A stretch of 64,000 nucleotides of DNA from Eubacterium sp. (lineage in GTDB: Bacteria; Bacillota; Clostridia; Lachnospirales; Lachnospiraceae), in contig JAEFAB010000009.1 in assembly GCA_016292095.1 (NCBI GenBank), forward strand, positions 1-64,000. Direction: 5' to 3'. The position numbers were made by a program, and so were the translations under genes. Of this stretch, positions 17,248 through 26,849 are shown piece after piece. The notes below the pieces were generated by a model that did no database searches, was not told where the DNA came from, and saw only the letters and a list, made by a program, of their open reading frames with translations. Within the stretch, counting starts at the first letter, position 1, and the number at the start of each line of letters is the position of its first letter.

Positions 17248-19842
17248 ATGGTAAAAAAAGTAACCGGTCTGCTTGTGACACTCTGCATGTTCGGAACATT
17301 AATGGCAGGGTATCAGTGCAAGGAGGCAAATGCTGCAACGGATTCGGCTTTTGAAACCAGTATTGCAGCTTTTCCGGAGAGTTATAAAACATATCTCCGG
17401 ACATTACATAAGAAATATCCTAAATGGAAGTTTGTTCCATACAATACGGGAATTAAGTTTGAAGATGCTGTCAATGCGGAATTTTCCAGCGACAGAAGTC
17501 TGATTGAAAACAGTTACTCCAAACTGTTAAAGTCCAATGAACTTAGTAGCAACTATAATGCGGCTACCGGGGCGTATATTGCAAAAGATGGAGGAAGCTG
17601 GGTAGTTTCTTCCAAGAACTGTGTTGCATATTTTATGGATCCGAGAAATTTTTTGGACGTGGAGCACATATATATGTTTGAGAAGCTGTCTTACGATTCA
17701 GCGACACAAACCCAGGCAGGGGTAGAAGCAATCTTAAACGGGTCTTTTATGTATAAGACCAATATTGCTTATCTTACATCGGCAGGAAAGTATAATACAA
17801 CCAATATACTTTACTCTGCGCAGATTATGGCGTCGGCAAAAAAGACCAACGTCAGTGCTTACTATATTGCTTCTAAAATCGTTCAGGAAATCGGAACCCA
17901 GAAAAATGCCAAATGGAGTGGCATGGGGTCCAGCGGAAGTGTCAACGGAACATACAGTGGTTATCCGGGCATTTACAATTTCTACAATATTGGTGCCTCT
18001 TCCGGAGCAAACCCGATTGCCAATGGTTTGAAATGGGCATCTTCGGAAAAGACATATAACAGACCTTGGAATACCCCAATGAAGTCTATTGAGGGTGGTG
18101 CCAAGTATATTGGAGAGAAGTATATTAACGCCGGACAGTACACGGTTTACTTCCAGCGATTTAATGTCAACAAATCTTCTGCTTATCAGTTGTATACCCA
18201 TCAGTATATGACCAACATTTACGGAGCAGCAAACGAGGCAGCCCTTACCTATGATGCTTATGAAGATTTGGGAATTACAGCGTTGGCAAAAACTTTTGTA
18301 ATTCCGGTATATACCAATATGCCAAGTGAAGGGAATACCGTTGTATACGGAAACAGTAAGACGAAAGCAACGATTTCCTCTGCTGTAAACTTACGAAAGA
18401 AAGCAAACACATCCGGTACGGTTGTAACCACCTTAAGTGCCGGAGATGTTGTAACGGTTTCTAAGGCAATTACAACCAGTGCAGCATTTGGTTCCAGATG
18501 GTTAAGCAATCCGTATTGGTATAAGGTTAAAATTAAGAAGAACGGTAAAACCTACAAAGGATATATTTCAGCGGCATACGCCACAGTGAATAAAGAATAT
18601 TCTCTGGTAAAAGGAAACAGTTTGAAACTTCCGATTACATTGAAAACCGCTGAAACTGTATATTACCGTTCCGATAATCCGGCTGTGGCAACCGTGGATT
18701 CCACAGGAAAAATCAGCGGTAAAAAGGCCGGCAACGTTACAATTTATGCATTTACACAGGCAGGAAGATTTGCGGCAAGTTCCGTTCAGGTTTTCAATGA
18801 AGGATGTGTTTATAACATCTCCTCTTTAGTACTGAATGTAGGGAAAAAGAAGAAATTGCCGGCTACGGTTTATCCGACCACTGCAACAAATAAAACCGTG
18901 ACTTATAAGTCTTCCAATACTGCAGTGGCAAAAGTGAGTTCTTCCGGAAAGATTACGGCAAAAGCGCCGGGAACAGTTACCATTACGGCCACCGCTGCAA
19001 TTGGAGGAGCAACGGCAAGCTGCAAAGTTACCGTGGTTCAGCCGGTAACGGGAATTCGTCTGAACCAAAGCAGTTATCATATGGTAGTAGGAGGAACCGT
19101 AAAACCGGTTGCTACCATTGCACCAAGTAATGCCAGTGTGAAAACCGTAACATGGAGTACATCCAACAAGGCAGTGGCAACGGTAGATGCTGCAGGTAAT
19201 GTGAAAGCTGTTTCAGCAGGCACGGCAAGAATTACCGCAAAATCCAATAATGGATTAACTGCTGTTTGTGATATTACGGTGAAGCCTGCACCGGCGGTTG
19301 TTAAGGCAAAATCGGTTAGTTGTAAATCCGTAAAAGTGAAGTGGGCAAAAACCAATTATATTACGGGATACTATGTTTACCGAAAAATCGGAAAAGCAAA
19401 GTATAAAAAAATTGCAACAGTAGCAGGAACGGCAAAGAGTTATAAAGATACCAATTTAATTGTAGGAACAACCTATTCCTATAAAGTGAAAGCATACAGA
19501 ACTGTTGGGAAAATCAATTACATCTCAGCATATTCTAAGGCAGTAACGGTAGCACCAAGGCCAAAGAAGACAAAAATCAAAGCGGCTTCTTCTGTCAGTA
19601 AAGGTATCAGCCTGACATGGAAGAAGGTTACAGGTGCTTCAGGATATGATGTATACAGAAGAGTTGGTACGACAGGAAACTTTGTGAGGGTGAAGACGAT
19701 TTCCGGAGAAGCAAATACTACCTGGATTGACACAAAAACTACGAAAGGAAATGTGTACTATTACAAGGTTATCGTATATAATACTTATTTAGGTAAGAAA
19801 TACGAAAGTAAAAAATCAAAAGCAATTAATATAAAGAAATAA
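17248..19842 (+). CDS. Secreted cell-wall protein: glucosaminidase-like, SH3, Big_2 and Fn3 domains
   Basis: An 864-residue secreted protein. A signal peptide (about 1-30, ending ANAA) precedes a region (about 45-320) with MDPRNFLDVEHIYMFE and YYIASKIVQEIG, resembling GH73 N-acetylglucosaminidases of the LytG type. A bacterial SH3 domain follows (about 370-450, VNLRKKAN), then about three Big_2 Ig-like repeats (SNTAVAKVSSSGKITAKAPG-type) and two fibronectin III-like repeats (YYVYRKIG, YDVYRRVG). No sortase motif or C-terminal anchor is visible. Likely a peptidoglycan hydrolase in cell separation. GAGGGCGG precedes the ATG. Confidence 0.8.
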   Translation: MVKKVTGLLVTLCMFGTLMAGYQCKEANAATDSAFETSIAAFPESYKTYLRTLHKKYPKWKFVPYNTGIKFEDAVNAEFSSDRSLIENSYSKLLKSNELSSNYNAATGAYIAKDGGSWVVSSKNCVAYFMDPRNFLDVEHIYMFEKLSYDSATQTQAGVEAILNGSFMYKTNIAYLTSAGKYNTTNILYSAQIMASAKKTNVSAYYIASKIVQEIGTQKNAKWSGMGSSGSVNGTYSGYPGIYNFYNIGASSGANPIANGLKWASSEKTYNRPWNTPMKSIEGGAKYIGEKYINAGQYTVYFQRFNVNKSSAYQLYTHQYMTNIYGAANEAALTYDAYEDLGITALAKTFVIPVYTNMPSEGNTVVYGNSKTKATISSAVNLRKKANTSGTVVTTLSAGDVVTVSKAITTSAAFGSRWLSNPYWYKVKIKKNGKTYKGYISAAYATVNKEYSLVKGNSLKLPITLKTAETVYYRSDNPAVATVDSTGKISGKKAGNVTIYAFTQAGRFAASSVQVFNEGCVYNISSLVLNVGKKKKLPATVYPTTATNKTVTYKSSNTAVAKVSSSGKITAKAPGTVTITATAAIGGATASCKVTVVQPVTGIRLNQSSYHMVVGGTVKPVATIAPSNASVKTVTWSTSNKAVATVDAAGNVKAVSAGTARITAKSNNGLTAVCDITVKPAPAVVKAKSVSCKSVKVKWAKTNYITGYYVYRKIGKAKYKKIATVAGTAKSYKDTNLIVGTTYSYKVKAYRTVGKINYISAYSKAVTVAPRPKKTKIKAASSVSKGISLTWKKVTGASGYDVYRRVGTTGNFVRVKTISGEANTTWIDTKTTKGNVYYYKVIVYNTYLGKKYESKKSKAINIKK

Positions 19843-19852
19843 TGGTGGTAAA

Positions 19853-20632
19853 ATGATTAATTTAGTTGTTTGTTCCTTAGGAGCGTTGAAGTGTTCGGAA
19901 AAATCTAATGAAATATCCGAAGAAACACTGGATTTGATTTCACAGCTAAACAGTGAGGGGATTCGTTTCGCAGTCGTAACGGGAATGAATTATGATGCGG
20001 TAAGCCCTCTGTTTGGAAAGATTAAGAAAGATATTATTTTTGCCTGCAATGACGGCGGTGTTGTAATCTATCAGGACAAGGTGTTGAGTAAAACACCGAT
20101 TGACCGACTGATTTGTCTGGATGTTGAAAGAGAGTTGCAGGAAGATTCCAATTATAAAGTGACTTATTCCACAGAACGGGGGCTTTACATTACCAGTCAT
20201 GAATATGAACTGATTAAAGCGTTAAAAGAAGAAGGGAAGAGTCCGGAATTTGTTAAAGATACCAAGGAATTGCATGGTGATATTACAAAGATTACCATCT
20301 ATTCCAAAAAGGAATTTAATGAAGAAAGTTATTCCTATTTCTACAACAAATGGTCTAAAGGTGCCAATGTTTCAATCTCAAATCCGAATCAGCTGAACAT
20401 TACAGCACAGTATGTAAACCGTTCAATTGTACTTTCGCTGATTCAGCATATGTTTGCTGTGTCAACAGAGGACACGGTGGTATTCGGTGCGGAATACAGA
20501 GATATTGAGATGTTTAAACATTCCTATTTCAGTTATGCCGTACAGGGAGCAGATGCAGAAGTGCGTCGTAAGGCACAGTACATTGCAGAAAATGTTCCAA
20601 CCATCCTTCAGGATGTTATGAGAATGATATAA
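19853..20632 (+). CDS. Cof-type HAD-like protein lacking catalytic residues
   Basis: A 259-residue protein with the layout of Cof-type HAD phosphatases: a Rossmann core, a large inserted cap (about 85-185), and the closing TEDTVVFGAEYRDIEMF block. The catalytic motif DxDGT should be near residue 8, but the sequence there is VVCSLGAL, without either aspartate. The normal GDxxND motif IV reads GAEYRD. It is therefore probably not a phosphatase, and may bind a ligand or partner. It sits between a wall hydrolase and a PrsA-like chaperone, six bases before the latter's upstream ATG. Confidence 0.75.
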   Translation: MINLVVCSLGALKCSEKSNEISEETLDLISQLNSEGIRFAVVTGMNYDAVSPLFGKIKKDIIFACNDGGVVIYQDKVLSKTPIDRLICLDVERELQEDSNYKVTYSTERGLYITSHEYELIKALKEEGKSPEFVKDTKELHGDITKITIYSKKEFNEESYSYFYNKWSKGANVSISNPNQLNITAQYVNRSIVLSLIQHMFAVSTEDTVVFGAEYRDIEMFKHSYFSYAVQGADAEVRRKAQYIAENVPTILQDVMRMI

Positions 20633-20650
20633 GAAAGAATGGAGTTTGTT

Positions 20651-21676
20651 ATGCGAAAGAACAAAATTGTTGTCTGGGGACTTGTGGCAGGATTAGCTGT
20701 TAGCTCGTTAACCGGATGCGGTGTTAAAACAGATACGCCGCTTATAGGAAATATTGTGGGGTTAAAAGAGGATGAAGTTTTTAAAGTCAATGATTTGATT
20801 TGCAAAAAGGAAGAATATATGCTTGTTTTTATGGATGTACAAAACAGATATAAAAACAATCTGGGAGCCGGATTGGATTGGACGGCAAAAGTTGATGACC
20901 GGTTGACTTTGGAAAAGGCGGCTGCGAATCAGGCGAAAGAAGAAGTGGCTATTCGTTATACATTAGCTTCTATGGCAGAAGAACAGGAAGTAGAATTGAC
21001 CGATCAGGAAGAGGCAGATGTAAAGTCGGATGCCATATCATTCTTTGGCACAATGACGGAAGCAGAAAAGCAATATACCGGTGCTACACAAGAGGATGTA
21101 ATCAGTCTCTATCGAAATTATTATCTTTCACAGAAAGTTCGGGAAAAGCTTACCGAGAATGCAGGAAATGATGTCAGCGATGAACAGGCGAGAATGACAA
21201 AGATTCAGTATATTCATATGGATGGCACAAAAACAAATCCAAAGAAGATTAAGGAAACACTGAAGGAAGCTAAATCCATTGTAAATGCCGGATATCAACC
21301 GTTTTCCAGAGAAGCAAAGCAGTATACGGTAGAGGATTCCATTGAGAAGGTGATTAAGAAAAATGAAGCAACAAAAACCTATGAATTGGAAGCGTATAAA
21401 CTGGCAGACGGAGAAATGAGTGATATCATTCAGGATGGAACGGATTATTACCTGTTGTATTGTGTTGAAAGCTATATGAAGAAAGAGACGGAAGCAAATA
21501 AGCAGAAGTTGATTGAAGCAGAAAAAGATAAAGTGTTGGCACAGCAGTATGGAGAATACCTTGAAGAACTGAAAAAAGACTTTAATACAAAGACTTGGGA
21601 AGGAATCAAGGTAGCAAGCGACCAGGATGTTAAAAACGCTCATTTGCTGGATTTTTTAAAGGAAAAAGATTCATAA
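20651..21676 (+). CDS. PrsA/SurA-like lipoprotein (peptidyl-prolyl isomerase family)
   Basis: A 341-residue extracytoplasmic lipoprotein with a lipobox (SSLTGC, Cys near residue 22). An N-terminal helical SurA-like chaperone region (about 45-170) is followed by a parvulin-like segment (about 180-285, starting TKIQYIHMDG). The parvulin core is divergent, so foldase activity is less certain than membership. The start at 20651 follows GGAG; an ATG 12 bases upstream would disrupt the signal peptide. Probably assists folding of secreted proteins such as the large wall protein upstream. Confidence 0.78.
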   Translation: MRKNKIVVWGLVAGLAVSSLTGCGVKTDTPLIGNIVGLKEDEVFKVNDLICKKEEYMLVFMDVQNRYKNNLGAGLDWTAKVDDRLTLEKAAANQAKEEVAIRYTLASMAEEQEVELTDQEEADVKSDAISFFGTMTEAEKQYTGATQEDVISLYRNYYLSQKVREKLTENAGNDVSDEQARMTKIQYIHMDGTKTNPKKIKETLKEAKSIVNAGYQPFSREAKQYTVEDSIEKVIKKNEATKTYELEAYKLADGEMSDIIQDGTDYYLLYCVESYMKKETEANKQKLIEAEKDKVLAQQYGEYLEELKKDFNTKTWEGIKVASDQDVKNAHLLDFLKEKDS

Positions 21677-21684
21677 GAACAATA

Positions 21685-21723
21685 AAAAACTCTGAGAAAC
21701 CGAAATGGTTCTCAGAGTTTTTA
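21685..21723. terminator. Bidirectional terminator
   Basis: ACTCTGAGAA-ACC and GGT-TCTCAGAGT form a stem flanked by A- and T-runs between the PrsA-like gene (+) and the YfhO gene (-). Confidence 0.8.
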
Positions 21724-21741
21724 TTATGTATCAGCTCCGGC

Positions 21742-24501
21742 TTAGTTTTTCTGCGCCGGAGTTTTTTGCTGCTGTTTTTTCTTCTTTTCAATCAGTTCCC
21801 AAATCGTTGCATATGGTAATGCAAGAGCAATGATGGAAAGAAGTGTTAATGCTAATCCCGGAACAAATCCTGCCGGAGTATATTTAAAGGTTACTGTATG
21901 GTGACCGCCGGTAAGGACAACACCGATCAGTGAGTCTGCACAAAGGGCAGCAGCTTCAGCTTTTTTGCCGTCTACGTAAACGGTCCAACCGTCTTCATAA
22001 GGAATCGATGTGTAAAGAATTCCTTTTTCTTTTACATCAATTTCACCTTCGATTTTAGAATCCTTAAAGCTTGTTACCTTGAGCGGCTGTTCTATTAAGA
22101 CGTTGTATGCAGAAGTCCATGCTGCGGAATCAAATGCATATGCATAACATACGGCAGCAGTATCGGATAATGTGATTGTAGAACCTGCAGGAACGTCTCC
22201 AACGTGACAAATGTGGTTTGTATTGGTTTCGGTAAAGGTCTGTGAATTTGCTCCGGTTGTTGTAGTAACAGAGTCATCTTCAAGAGCTTCCGTTTCCAAT
22301 TCCACGGTAGCACCGTTAATTGTTGCTGTAATACTGTCTGATGAAGTCATACAGTAGAAATATACGTCATAAGAAGATGCCTTTGGTGCATTGGTGTTGC
22401 TTGTGTCTGTTTCATCATAAGCAGCAGTAATCACACCGCTTTCAGCCTTTAACTTATGGAATACAGGAGTAGCTGAGCCGGAAGCATTCATCACAAAACT
22501 GTTCTGAACGGCAAACGGATCAGTTACGTAAATGTCTTCCATAACCTGCTGACCTGCTTCATTCGTAACAGGCTCGCCTTTTTTATTGGTCTTAGACTGT
22601 TCAACAATAACATCTGTTTTCATCTTTGCCATAGAGTTGCTTTTGATCATGAAACCAAGTGGAAGGGTTTCATTGAATTTGTACAACTGTGTTGCAGGTC
22701 CCTTTGTTGAACTTGCAATGAATGTCTCGCTGTTGGCAAAGGTTGGTGTGCTGGTAGTGTATTCGTATTTAATGCTATACAATGCGGCGGTTACAGGAGT
22801 AATTCCGTAGTGAGAATAAGAGTTTGTTGAAACCTGTAAACCAATGGCATCAAAATATTTCTGTGTTGATGCGAGAGAAACGGAGCAGAATGTTGAAATG
22901 CCGTTGTAGCGATATCTTGCACCGTCGTTCTTTGTATTGAAAGTAGCAGTCTGGGCACGATAGAATTTCTGTTCGGAATCTTTTTCCGCAATCTTGTTTA
23001 ATTCGTCATAAGTTTGAACAGCCTGATAGTAAGGATCTTTTGGCTGTGTACTCATAATTGTTGTGTAAGCAAGGTTGTAAGTTAATTCCAGGAATACAAC
23101 AACAATCATTATATAGGAAATAAAGCCTTTTAAGCTTTCTTTCTTACGATACCAAATCATCAGGATTACGTAGATGCAGATAAATGCGATACTACCGTAA
23201 ACCATCTTGATGTATGTGCCGTCAGCTGTTTCGGAATCATGATATAACTCTTCCAAAAAGCTTGGTGCGTTATAAAGCTGTTTGCATAAAAGAATCAATG
23301 CAGAAGAACCAAGGGCTGCTCCGATGATGTGCTTGTCTTCGAAATCCTTGATGTGAATTGCAGCTTCAAAACACATAACAACAATGATGAAGATGTAAAG
23401 GAACGAAAATCTTGCAGACAAACTGTTTGGATAGTGAAGTCCATGCCAGAGGTATGTCGGAAGGTTGAAGCACATGCTGAGAAGTAAGAAAACAGCAATA
23501 GCAGTTTTTCCGACACGTTCCTTAATATTAATCTGTTTGCAAAGGCAGAATAAAGGAATCAGTACAAATGCAGCTACGGTACAGTAAACATTCGGATCCG
23601 GATAGTTCTTTAATTCTGCAATTGGTGTGACAATCAATGAACGAAGGAATACATAAAATACAGAGAAATATTCCTGAAGGTCACGCCAGTCTGTTTCGGC
23701 GGAAACCGTATTCATTAATGCCATATAAGCAGGAATACTCATTACTGCTGAAACACCGCCTCCTAAAAGAGAGAATACAGCGTAATTTTTCAGAGTAATT
23801 AAAATATCCTTGCGTTTGTTTTCAGGGTCAAAGGTGTGTGTGAAGAATAAGTAAATAAAGTAGATGACACTGAAAATACAAAGCATAAATCCAATATAGT
23901 AATTTGAGAAAAGTGCAATACCAAGAGTAATGGCATACATTTTACATTTCTTTTCTGCAACCAGTTTCTCTAATCCGAGAATGATTAAAGGAAGCATCCA
24001 AAGACAATCCAACCACATGATATTCCAGCTGTATGCAGCAAAGAATGATGAAAGTGCATAAGCACAACCGAAAGCAGTTGTAAGGATGGTATCCTTCTTA
24101 AAATGTTTTTCCAAATAGTAGGATGTAGTAAAGCCGGCCAATCCCATTTTCAATAAGATGGAAAAGCTGACAAAGTCTGTAATTTCCCAAGGCCAGATTA
24201 ATGTTAAAAGGTTGAAAGGACTTGCGGCATAGTAAGCAGCCAATCCCCAGAAATTCATTCCACCACCGAATTCCCAGCTGTAGAATAAACTATCAAAGTT
24301 TCTGAACTTATCCTGTAACACCTGTAAAAAAGGTGCATACTGATGATAGCAGTCGCTTCGTAAATACATTTCTCCACCGAAAGGTCCGATATCCTTAAAG
24401 TAGTAGATTACCAGCATAGATACTACCGGAATGATAAAGGCAAGAATATGGAATATGTTCTTAATACAAGCCTTTTTCAGTGATTCAATTCTTTTTTGCA
24501 T
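21742..24501 (-). CDS. YfhO family membrane protein (GT-C-like glycosyltransferase)
   Basis: A 919-residue membrane protein with an N-terminal set of about 12 or more hydrophobic helices (to about residue 490), a large extracytoplasmic domain, and a last helix near the C-terminus followed by a KKKKQQQK tail. The early loop with FGGEMYLRSDCYHQYAPF is the YfhO signature. In Bacillus and Listeria YfhO proteins add sugars to lipoteichoic acid using a lipid-linked donor flipped by a GtrA-type protein, and gtrA is directly upstream here. The start at 24501 follows AAGGA; upstream ATGs have no usable site. Overlaps gtrA by 17 bases. Confidence 0.88.
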   Translation of the reverse strand: MQKRIESLKKACIKNIFHILAFIIPVVSMLVIYYFKDIGPFGGEMYLRSDCYHQYAPFLQVLQDKFRNFDSLFYSWEFGGGMNFWGLAAYYAASPFNLLTLIWPWEITDFVSFSILLKMGLAGFTTSYYLEKHFKKDTILTTAFGCAYALSSFFAAYSWNIMWLDCLWMLPLIILGLEKLVAEKKCKMYAITLGIALFSNYYIGFMLCIFSVIYFIYLFFTHTFDPENKRKDILITLKNYAVFSLLGGGVSAVMSIPAYMALMNTVSAETDWRDLQEYFSVFYVFLRSLIVTPIAELKNYPDPNVYCTVAAFVLIPLFCLCKQINIKERVGKTAIAVFLLLSMCFNLPTYLWHGLHYPNSLSARFSFLYIFIIVVMCFEAAIHIKDFEDKHIIGAALGSSALILLCKQLYNAPSFLEELYHDSETADGTYIKMVYGSIAFICIYVILMIWYRKKESLKGFISYIMIVVVFLELTYNLAYTTIMSTQPKDPYYQAVQTYDELNKIAEKDSEQKFYRAQTATFNTKNDGARYRYNGISTFCSVSLASTQKYFDAIGLQVSTNSYSHYGITPVTAALYSIKYEYTTSTPTFANSETFIASSTKGPATQLYKFNETLPLGFMIKSNSMAKMKTDVIVEQSKTNKKGEPVTNEAGQQVMEDIYVTDPFAVQNSFVMNASGSATPVFHKLKAESGVITAAYDETDTSNTNAPKASSYDVYFYCMTSSDSITATINGATVELETEALEDDSVTTTTGANSQTFTETNTNHICHVGDVPAGSTITLSDTAAVCYAYAFDSAAWTSAYNVLIEQPLKVTSFKDSKIEGEIDVKEKGILYTSIPYEDGWTVYVDGKKAEAAALCADSLIGVVLTGGHHTVTFKYTPAGFVPGLALTLLSIIALALPYATIWELIEKKKKQQQKTPAQKN

Positions 24502-25000
24502 TGTTCTCATTTCCTTTCTTTTTCGCAGTAAAGACAAAGACTTTACTGAGTATGTAATTTAACACGATGGTAAGCACCATAGTGATCAATTTCGCAATGT
24601 AGGGATTTCCATGTAGCATTTTGAAAACCCAGATAATAAATGTTGAAATCAGCAACGTGGCAATTCTTGCTTCAAAAAACTTCACTAATTCAATCAGCGA
24701 TTCTTTTGTGGTTTCAGCATGACTTTCAAAAACCCATCGACTGTTTGTAAAGTAAGCAAAAAGGATTGCACAGGTTGAAGAAATCACATTGGTTATTACT
24801 TCGTCGATTCCTATAAACACCAAAATATAATAGATTACCACATCGACTAAAGTTGTCAGGACACCAAAAAAAAGATAGGTAAACACTTCATAACCGGTCA
24901 GTGTAGTAATCAGTGCACGAATTTTATCATTTTTAAAAATCTTAAAAAGGATTTTTTGCAGAGTGTTTAAGAATGCTACGATATATTTACTTTGCTTCAT
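24485..25000 (-). CDS. GtrA family membrane protein (lipid-linked sugar flippase)
   Basis: A 171-residue protein with four membrane helices, YLFFGVLTTLVDVVIYYIL and FTNSRWVF being typical GtrA features, as is YILSKVFVF at the end. Members move undecaprenyl-linked sugars across the membrane. The start at 25000 follows AGGAG at a spacing of 9; the open frame extends 34 codons upstream without a site. First gene of a two-gene unit with YfhO. No CsbB-like donor glycosyltransferase is next to it, so that part must be elsewhere. Confidence 0.88.
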   Translation of the reverse strand: MKQSKYIVAFLNTLQKILFKIFKNDKIRALITTLTGYEVFTYLFFGVLTTLVDVVIYYILVFIGIDEVITNVISSTCAILFAYFTNSRWVFESHAETTKESLIELVKFFEARIATLLISTFIIWVFKMLHGNPYIAKLITMVLTIVLNYILSKVFVFTAKKKGNENNAKKN

Positions 25001-25113
25001 TATTATATGCTCCTGAATTCTTATTTGCAGTTTTTGATTAGTGTGAATATAATTGGTTTTCCCAGTAAACTGCTCAACATTCTCAATGCTGGAAAAAACC
25101 ACAGATAGTTAGT

Positions 25114-25142
25114 ATTTTACAATAAATCTGCGTAAGAGTAAA
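25114..25142 (-). promoter_or_regulatory. Predicted promoter for gtrA-yfhO
   Basis: Minus strand TTTACT (25137-25142), 17-base spacer, TAAAAT (25114-25119), about 110 bases before the gtrA start. Confidence 0.45.
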
Positions 25143-25154
25143 GAATAATACAAA

Positions 25155-25195
25155 TGAAAAGACGCATCCTTCCTGAAAGAAGAATGCGCCTCTTT
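25155..25195 (-). terminator. Terminator after argG
   Basis: On the minus strand GAGGCGCATTC pairs with GGATGCGTCTT and ends in a TTTT run. It lies 9 bases past the argG stop. Confidence 0.7.
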
Positions 25196-25203
25196 AGCAT
25201 AAA

Positions 25204-26430
25204 TTATTTATTGTTTTTTTCTAATTCCTGCATTTTCATTGCGCGGACTTTTAATGGAAGACCAAATAATGTAATGAATCCTTCTGCATCATGGTGATCG
25301 TAAAGATCTCCAGTAGTAAATGATGCAAGTGATTCGCTATATAATGAATATGGAGAAGTAGTGCCTGCCTTAATAATGTTTCCTTTGTAAAGTTTGAATT
25401 TAACTTCACCGGTTACATATTCCTGAGTCTTTTCGATAAACGCCTGAACTGCTTCACGAAGTGGTGTGAACCATTTTCCTTCGTATACAATCTGAGCCAT
25501 CTTGTTACCCATATCTTTTTTCACTTCCATAGTAGCACGATCAAGAACTAATTCTTCTAACTGATCATGAGCTTCCATAAGAATTGTTCCACCCGGTGTT
25601 TCATAAACACCACGAGACTTCATACCAACAACACGGTTTTCAACGATATCAACAATACCAACACCATGCTTTCCACCAAGTCTGTTTAATTCACGGATGA
25701 TATCAGAAACTTTCATTTCTTTTCCGTTTACAGAAGTAGGAACACCCTTTTCAAATGTCATAGTTACATATTCACCTTCATCAGGAGCCTTTTCAGGAGA
25801 TACTCCTAATACTAAAAGATGATCGTAGTTTGGTTCATTTGCAGGATCTTCTAATTCCAAACCTTCATGGCTGATGTGCCATAAGTTACGGTCACGGCTG
25901 TAACTCTGGTCTGCTGAGAATGGAAGATCAATTCCATGAGCCTTACAATATTCGATTTCAGATTCACGGGAATCCATATCCCACTTGTCATCTCTCCAAG
26001 CAGCGATGATCTTAAGATCAGGAGCTAAAGCTTTGATTCCAAGTTCGAAACGAATCTGGTCATTTCCTTTACCTGTAGCACCGTGACAGATTGCTGTAGC
26101 ACCTTCCTTACGAGCTACTTCAACTAATCTCTTAGCAATTCCCGGACGAGCCATAGAAGTACCAAGGAGATATTTGTTTTCGTATACAGCGCTTGCCTGT
26201 ACACAAGGAACAATATATTCATCACAGAATTCATCTGTAATATCTTCGATGTATAACTTTGTTGCACCGGAGTATTTTGCTCTTTCTTCAAGACCGTCTA
26301 ATTCTTCTTCCTGTCCACAGTCGATACAGCAACAAATTACTTCATAATCATAATTTTCTTTTAACCAAGGGATGATAGCAGTTGTATCAAGACCACCTGA
26401 ATACGCTAAAATAACTTTTTCCTTTGCCAT
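25204..26430 (-). CDS. argG: Argininosuccinate synthase
   Basis: Ligates citrulline and aspartate with ATP, the penultimate step of arginine synthesis. The 408-residue protein has the ATP-pyrophosphatase P-loop YSGGLDT (about 9-15), the [13 protein letters not shown] block and the substrate-binding [15 protein letters not shown] region. The start at 26430 follows GGAGG on the minus strand; five extra upstream codons are open without benefit. argH is not adjacent. It is divergent from argJ-argB-argD across a 420-base regulatory region. Confidence 0.96.
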   Translation of the reverse strand: MAKEKVILAYSGGLDTTAIIPWLKENYDYEVICCCIDCGQEEELDGLEERAKYSGATKLYIEDITDEFCDEYIVPCVQASAVYENKYLLGTSMARPGIAKRLVEVARKEGATAICHGATGKGNDQIRFELGIKALAPDLKIIAAWRDDKWDMDSRESEIEYCKAHGIDLPFSADQSYSRDRNLWHISHEGLELEDPANEPNYDHLLVLGVSPEKAPDEGEYVTMTFEKGVPTSVNGKEMKVSDIIRELNRLGGKHGVGIVDIVENRVVGMKSRGVYETPGGTILMEAHDQLEELVLDRATMEVKKDMGNKMAQIVYEGKWFTPLREAVQAFIEKTQEYVTGEVKFKLYKGNIIKAGTTSPYSLYSESLASFTTGDLYDHHDAEGFITLFGLPLKVRAMKMQELEKNNK

Positions 26431-26541
26431 TTTAAAATCCTCCATATTGAATAATCTTTTTTATAGTCACTAGTTGTAATATACATCACAAAGATATAAA
26501 AAACAAGCAGTGACCGTTGTCTACTTCTTTCTGCGAAACTA

Positions 26542-26570
26542 ATATAACACTTTTCTATCCGTCAGGTCAA
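26542..26570 (-). promoter_or_regulatory. Predicted promoter for argG
   Basis: Minus strand TTGACC (26565-26570), 17-base spacer, TTATAT (26542-26547). The leader would be about 105 bases. No clear full ARG box was seen over this promoter. Confidence 0.55.
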
Positions 26571-26665
26571 TACAAAAATGATTAAATATTCAAAAAACAA
26601 TGGAAAACTTTTTTTGACAAATGCCATATAATAATGAAAGAACGAAAAAAATATGCAAGTGAGAA

Positions 26666-26700
26666 TGAATAAATATGCAAAAATGTTGCATAAATATGAA
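26666..26700. promoter_or_regulatory. Tandem ARG boxes (ArgR operator)
   Basis: TGAATAAATATGCA (26666-26679) and TGCATAAATATGAA (26687-26700) each match the ArgR box TGAATWWWWATTCA with one to three differences. Their starts are 21 bases apart, the same spacing as the paired boxes bound by hexameric ArgR in other bacteria. The second box overlaps the argJ -35 element, so arginine-dependent repression is expected. Confidence 0.65.
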
Positions 26701-26714
26701 AAAAGGTGTATATT
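26686..26714 (+). promoter_or_regulatory. Predicted argJ-argB-argD promoter
   Basis: TTGCAT at 26686-26691, 17-base spacer, TATATT at 26709-26714. The rest of the 26431-26849 gap holds a leader of about 130 bases with no convincing riboswitch. Confidence 0.6.
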
Positions 26715-26849
26715 GTAGATACCCGTTTTGAAAGTGGTCTTTTTCTATGGAAGGAAAAAGATTGTATTTCAGCAGAGAAGATACTAAAATAGGAAAGTAA
26801 TTGTTTATGGAGAAAGGGTTCTCTATATAGTTCCAAGGGAGGTAATATT

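Noticed and set aside
26431-26541. ARG box in the argG leader near 26443-26457
   Set aside because: Only one half-site (TTGAATAA) matches; the other arm is poor, so it was not listed as an operator.
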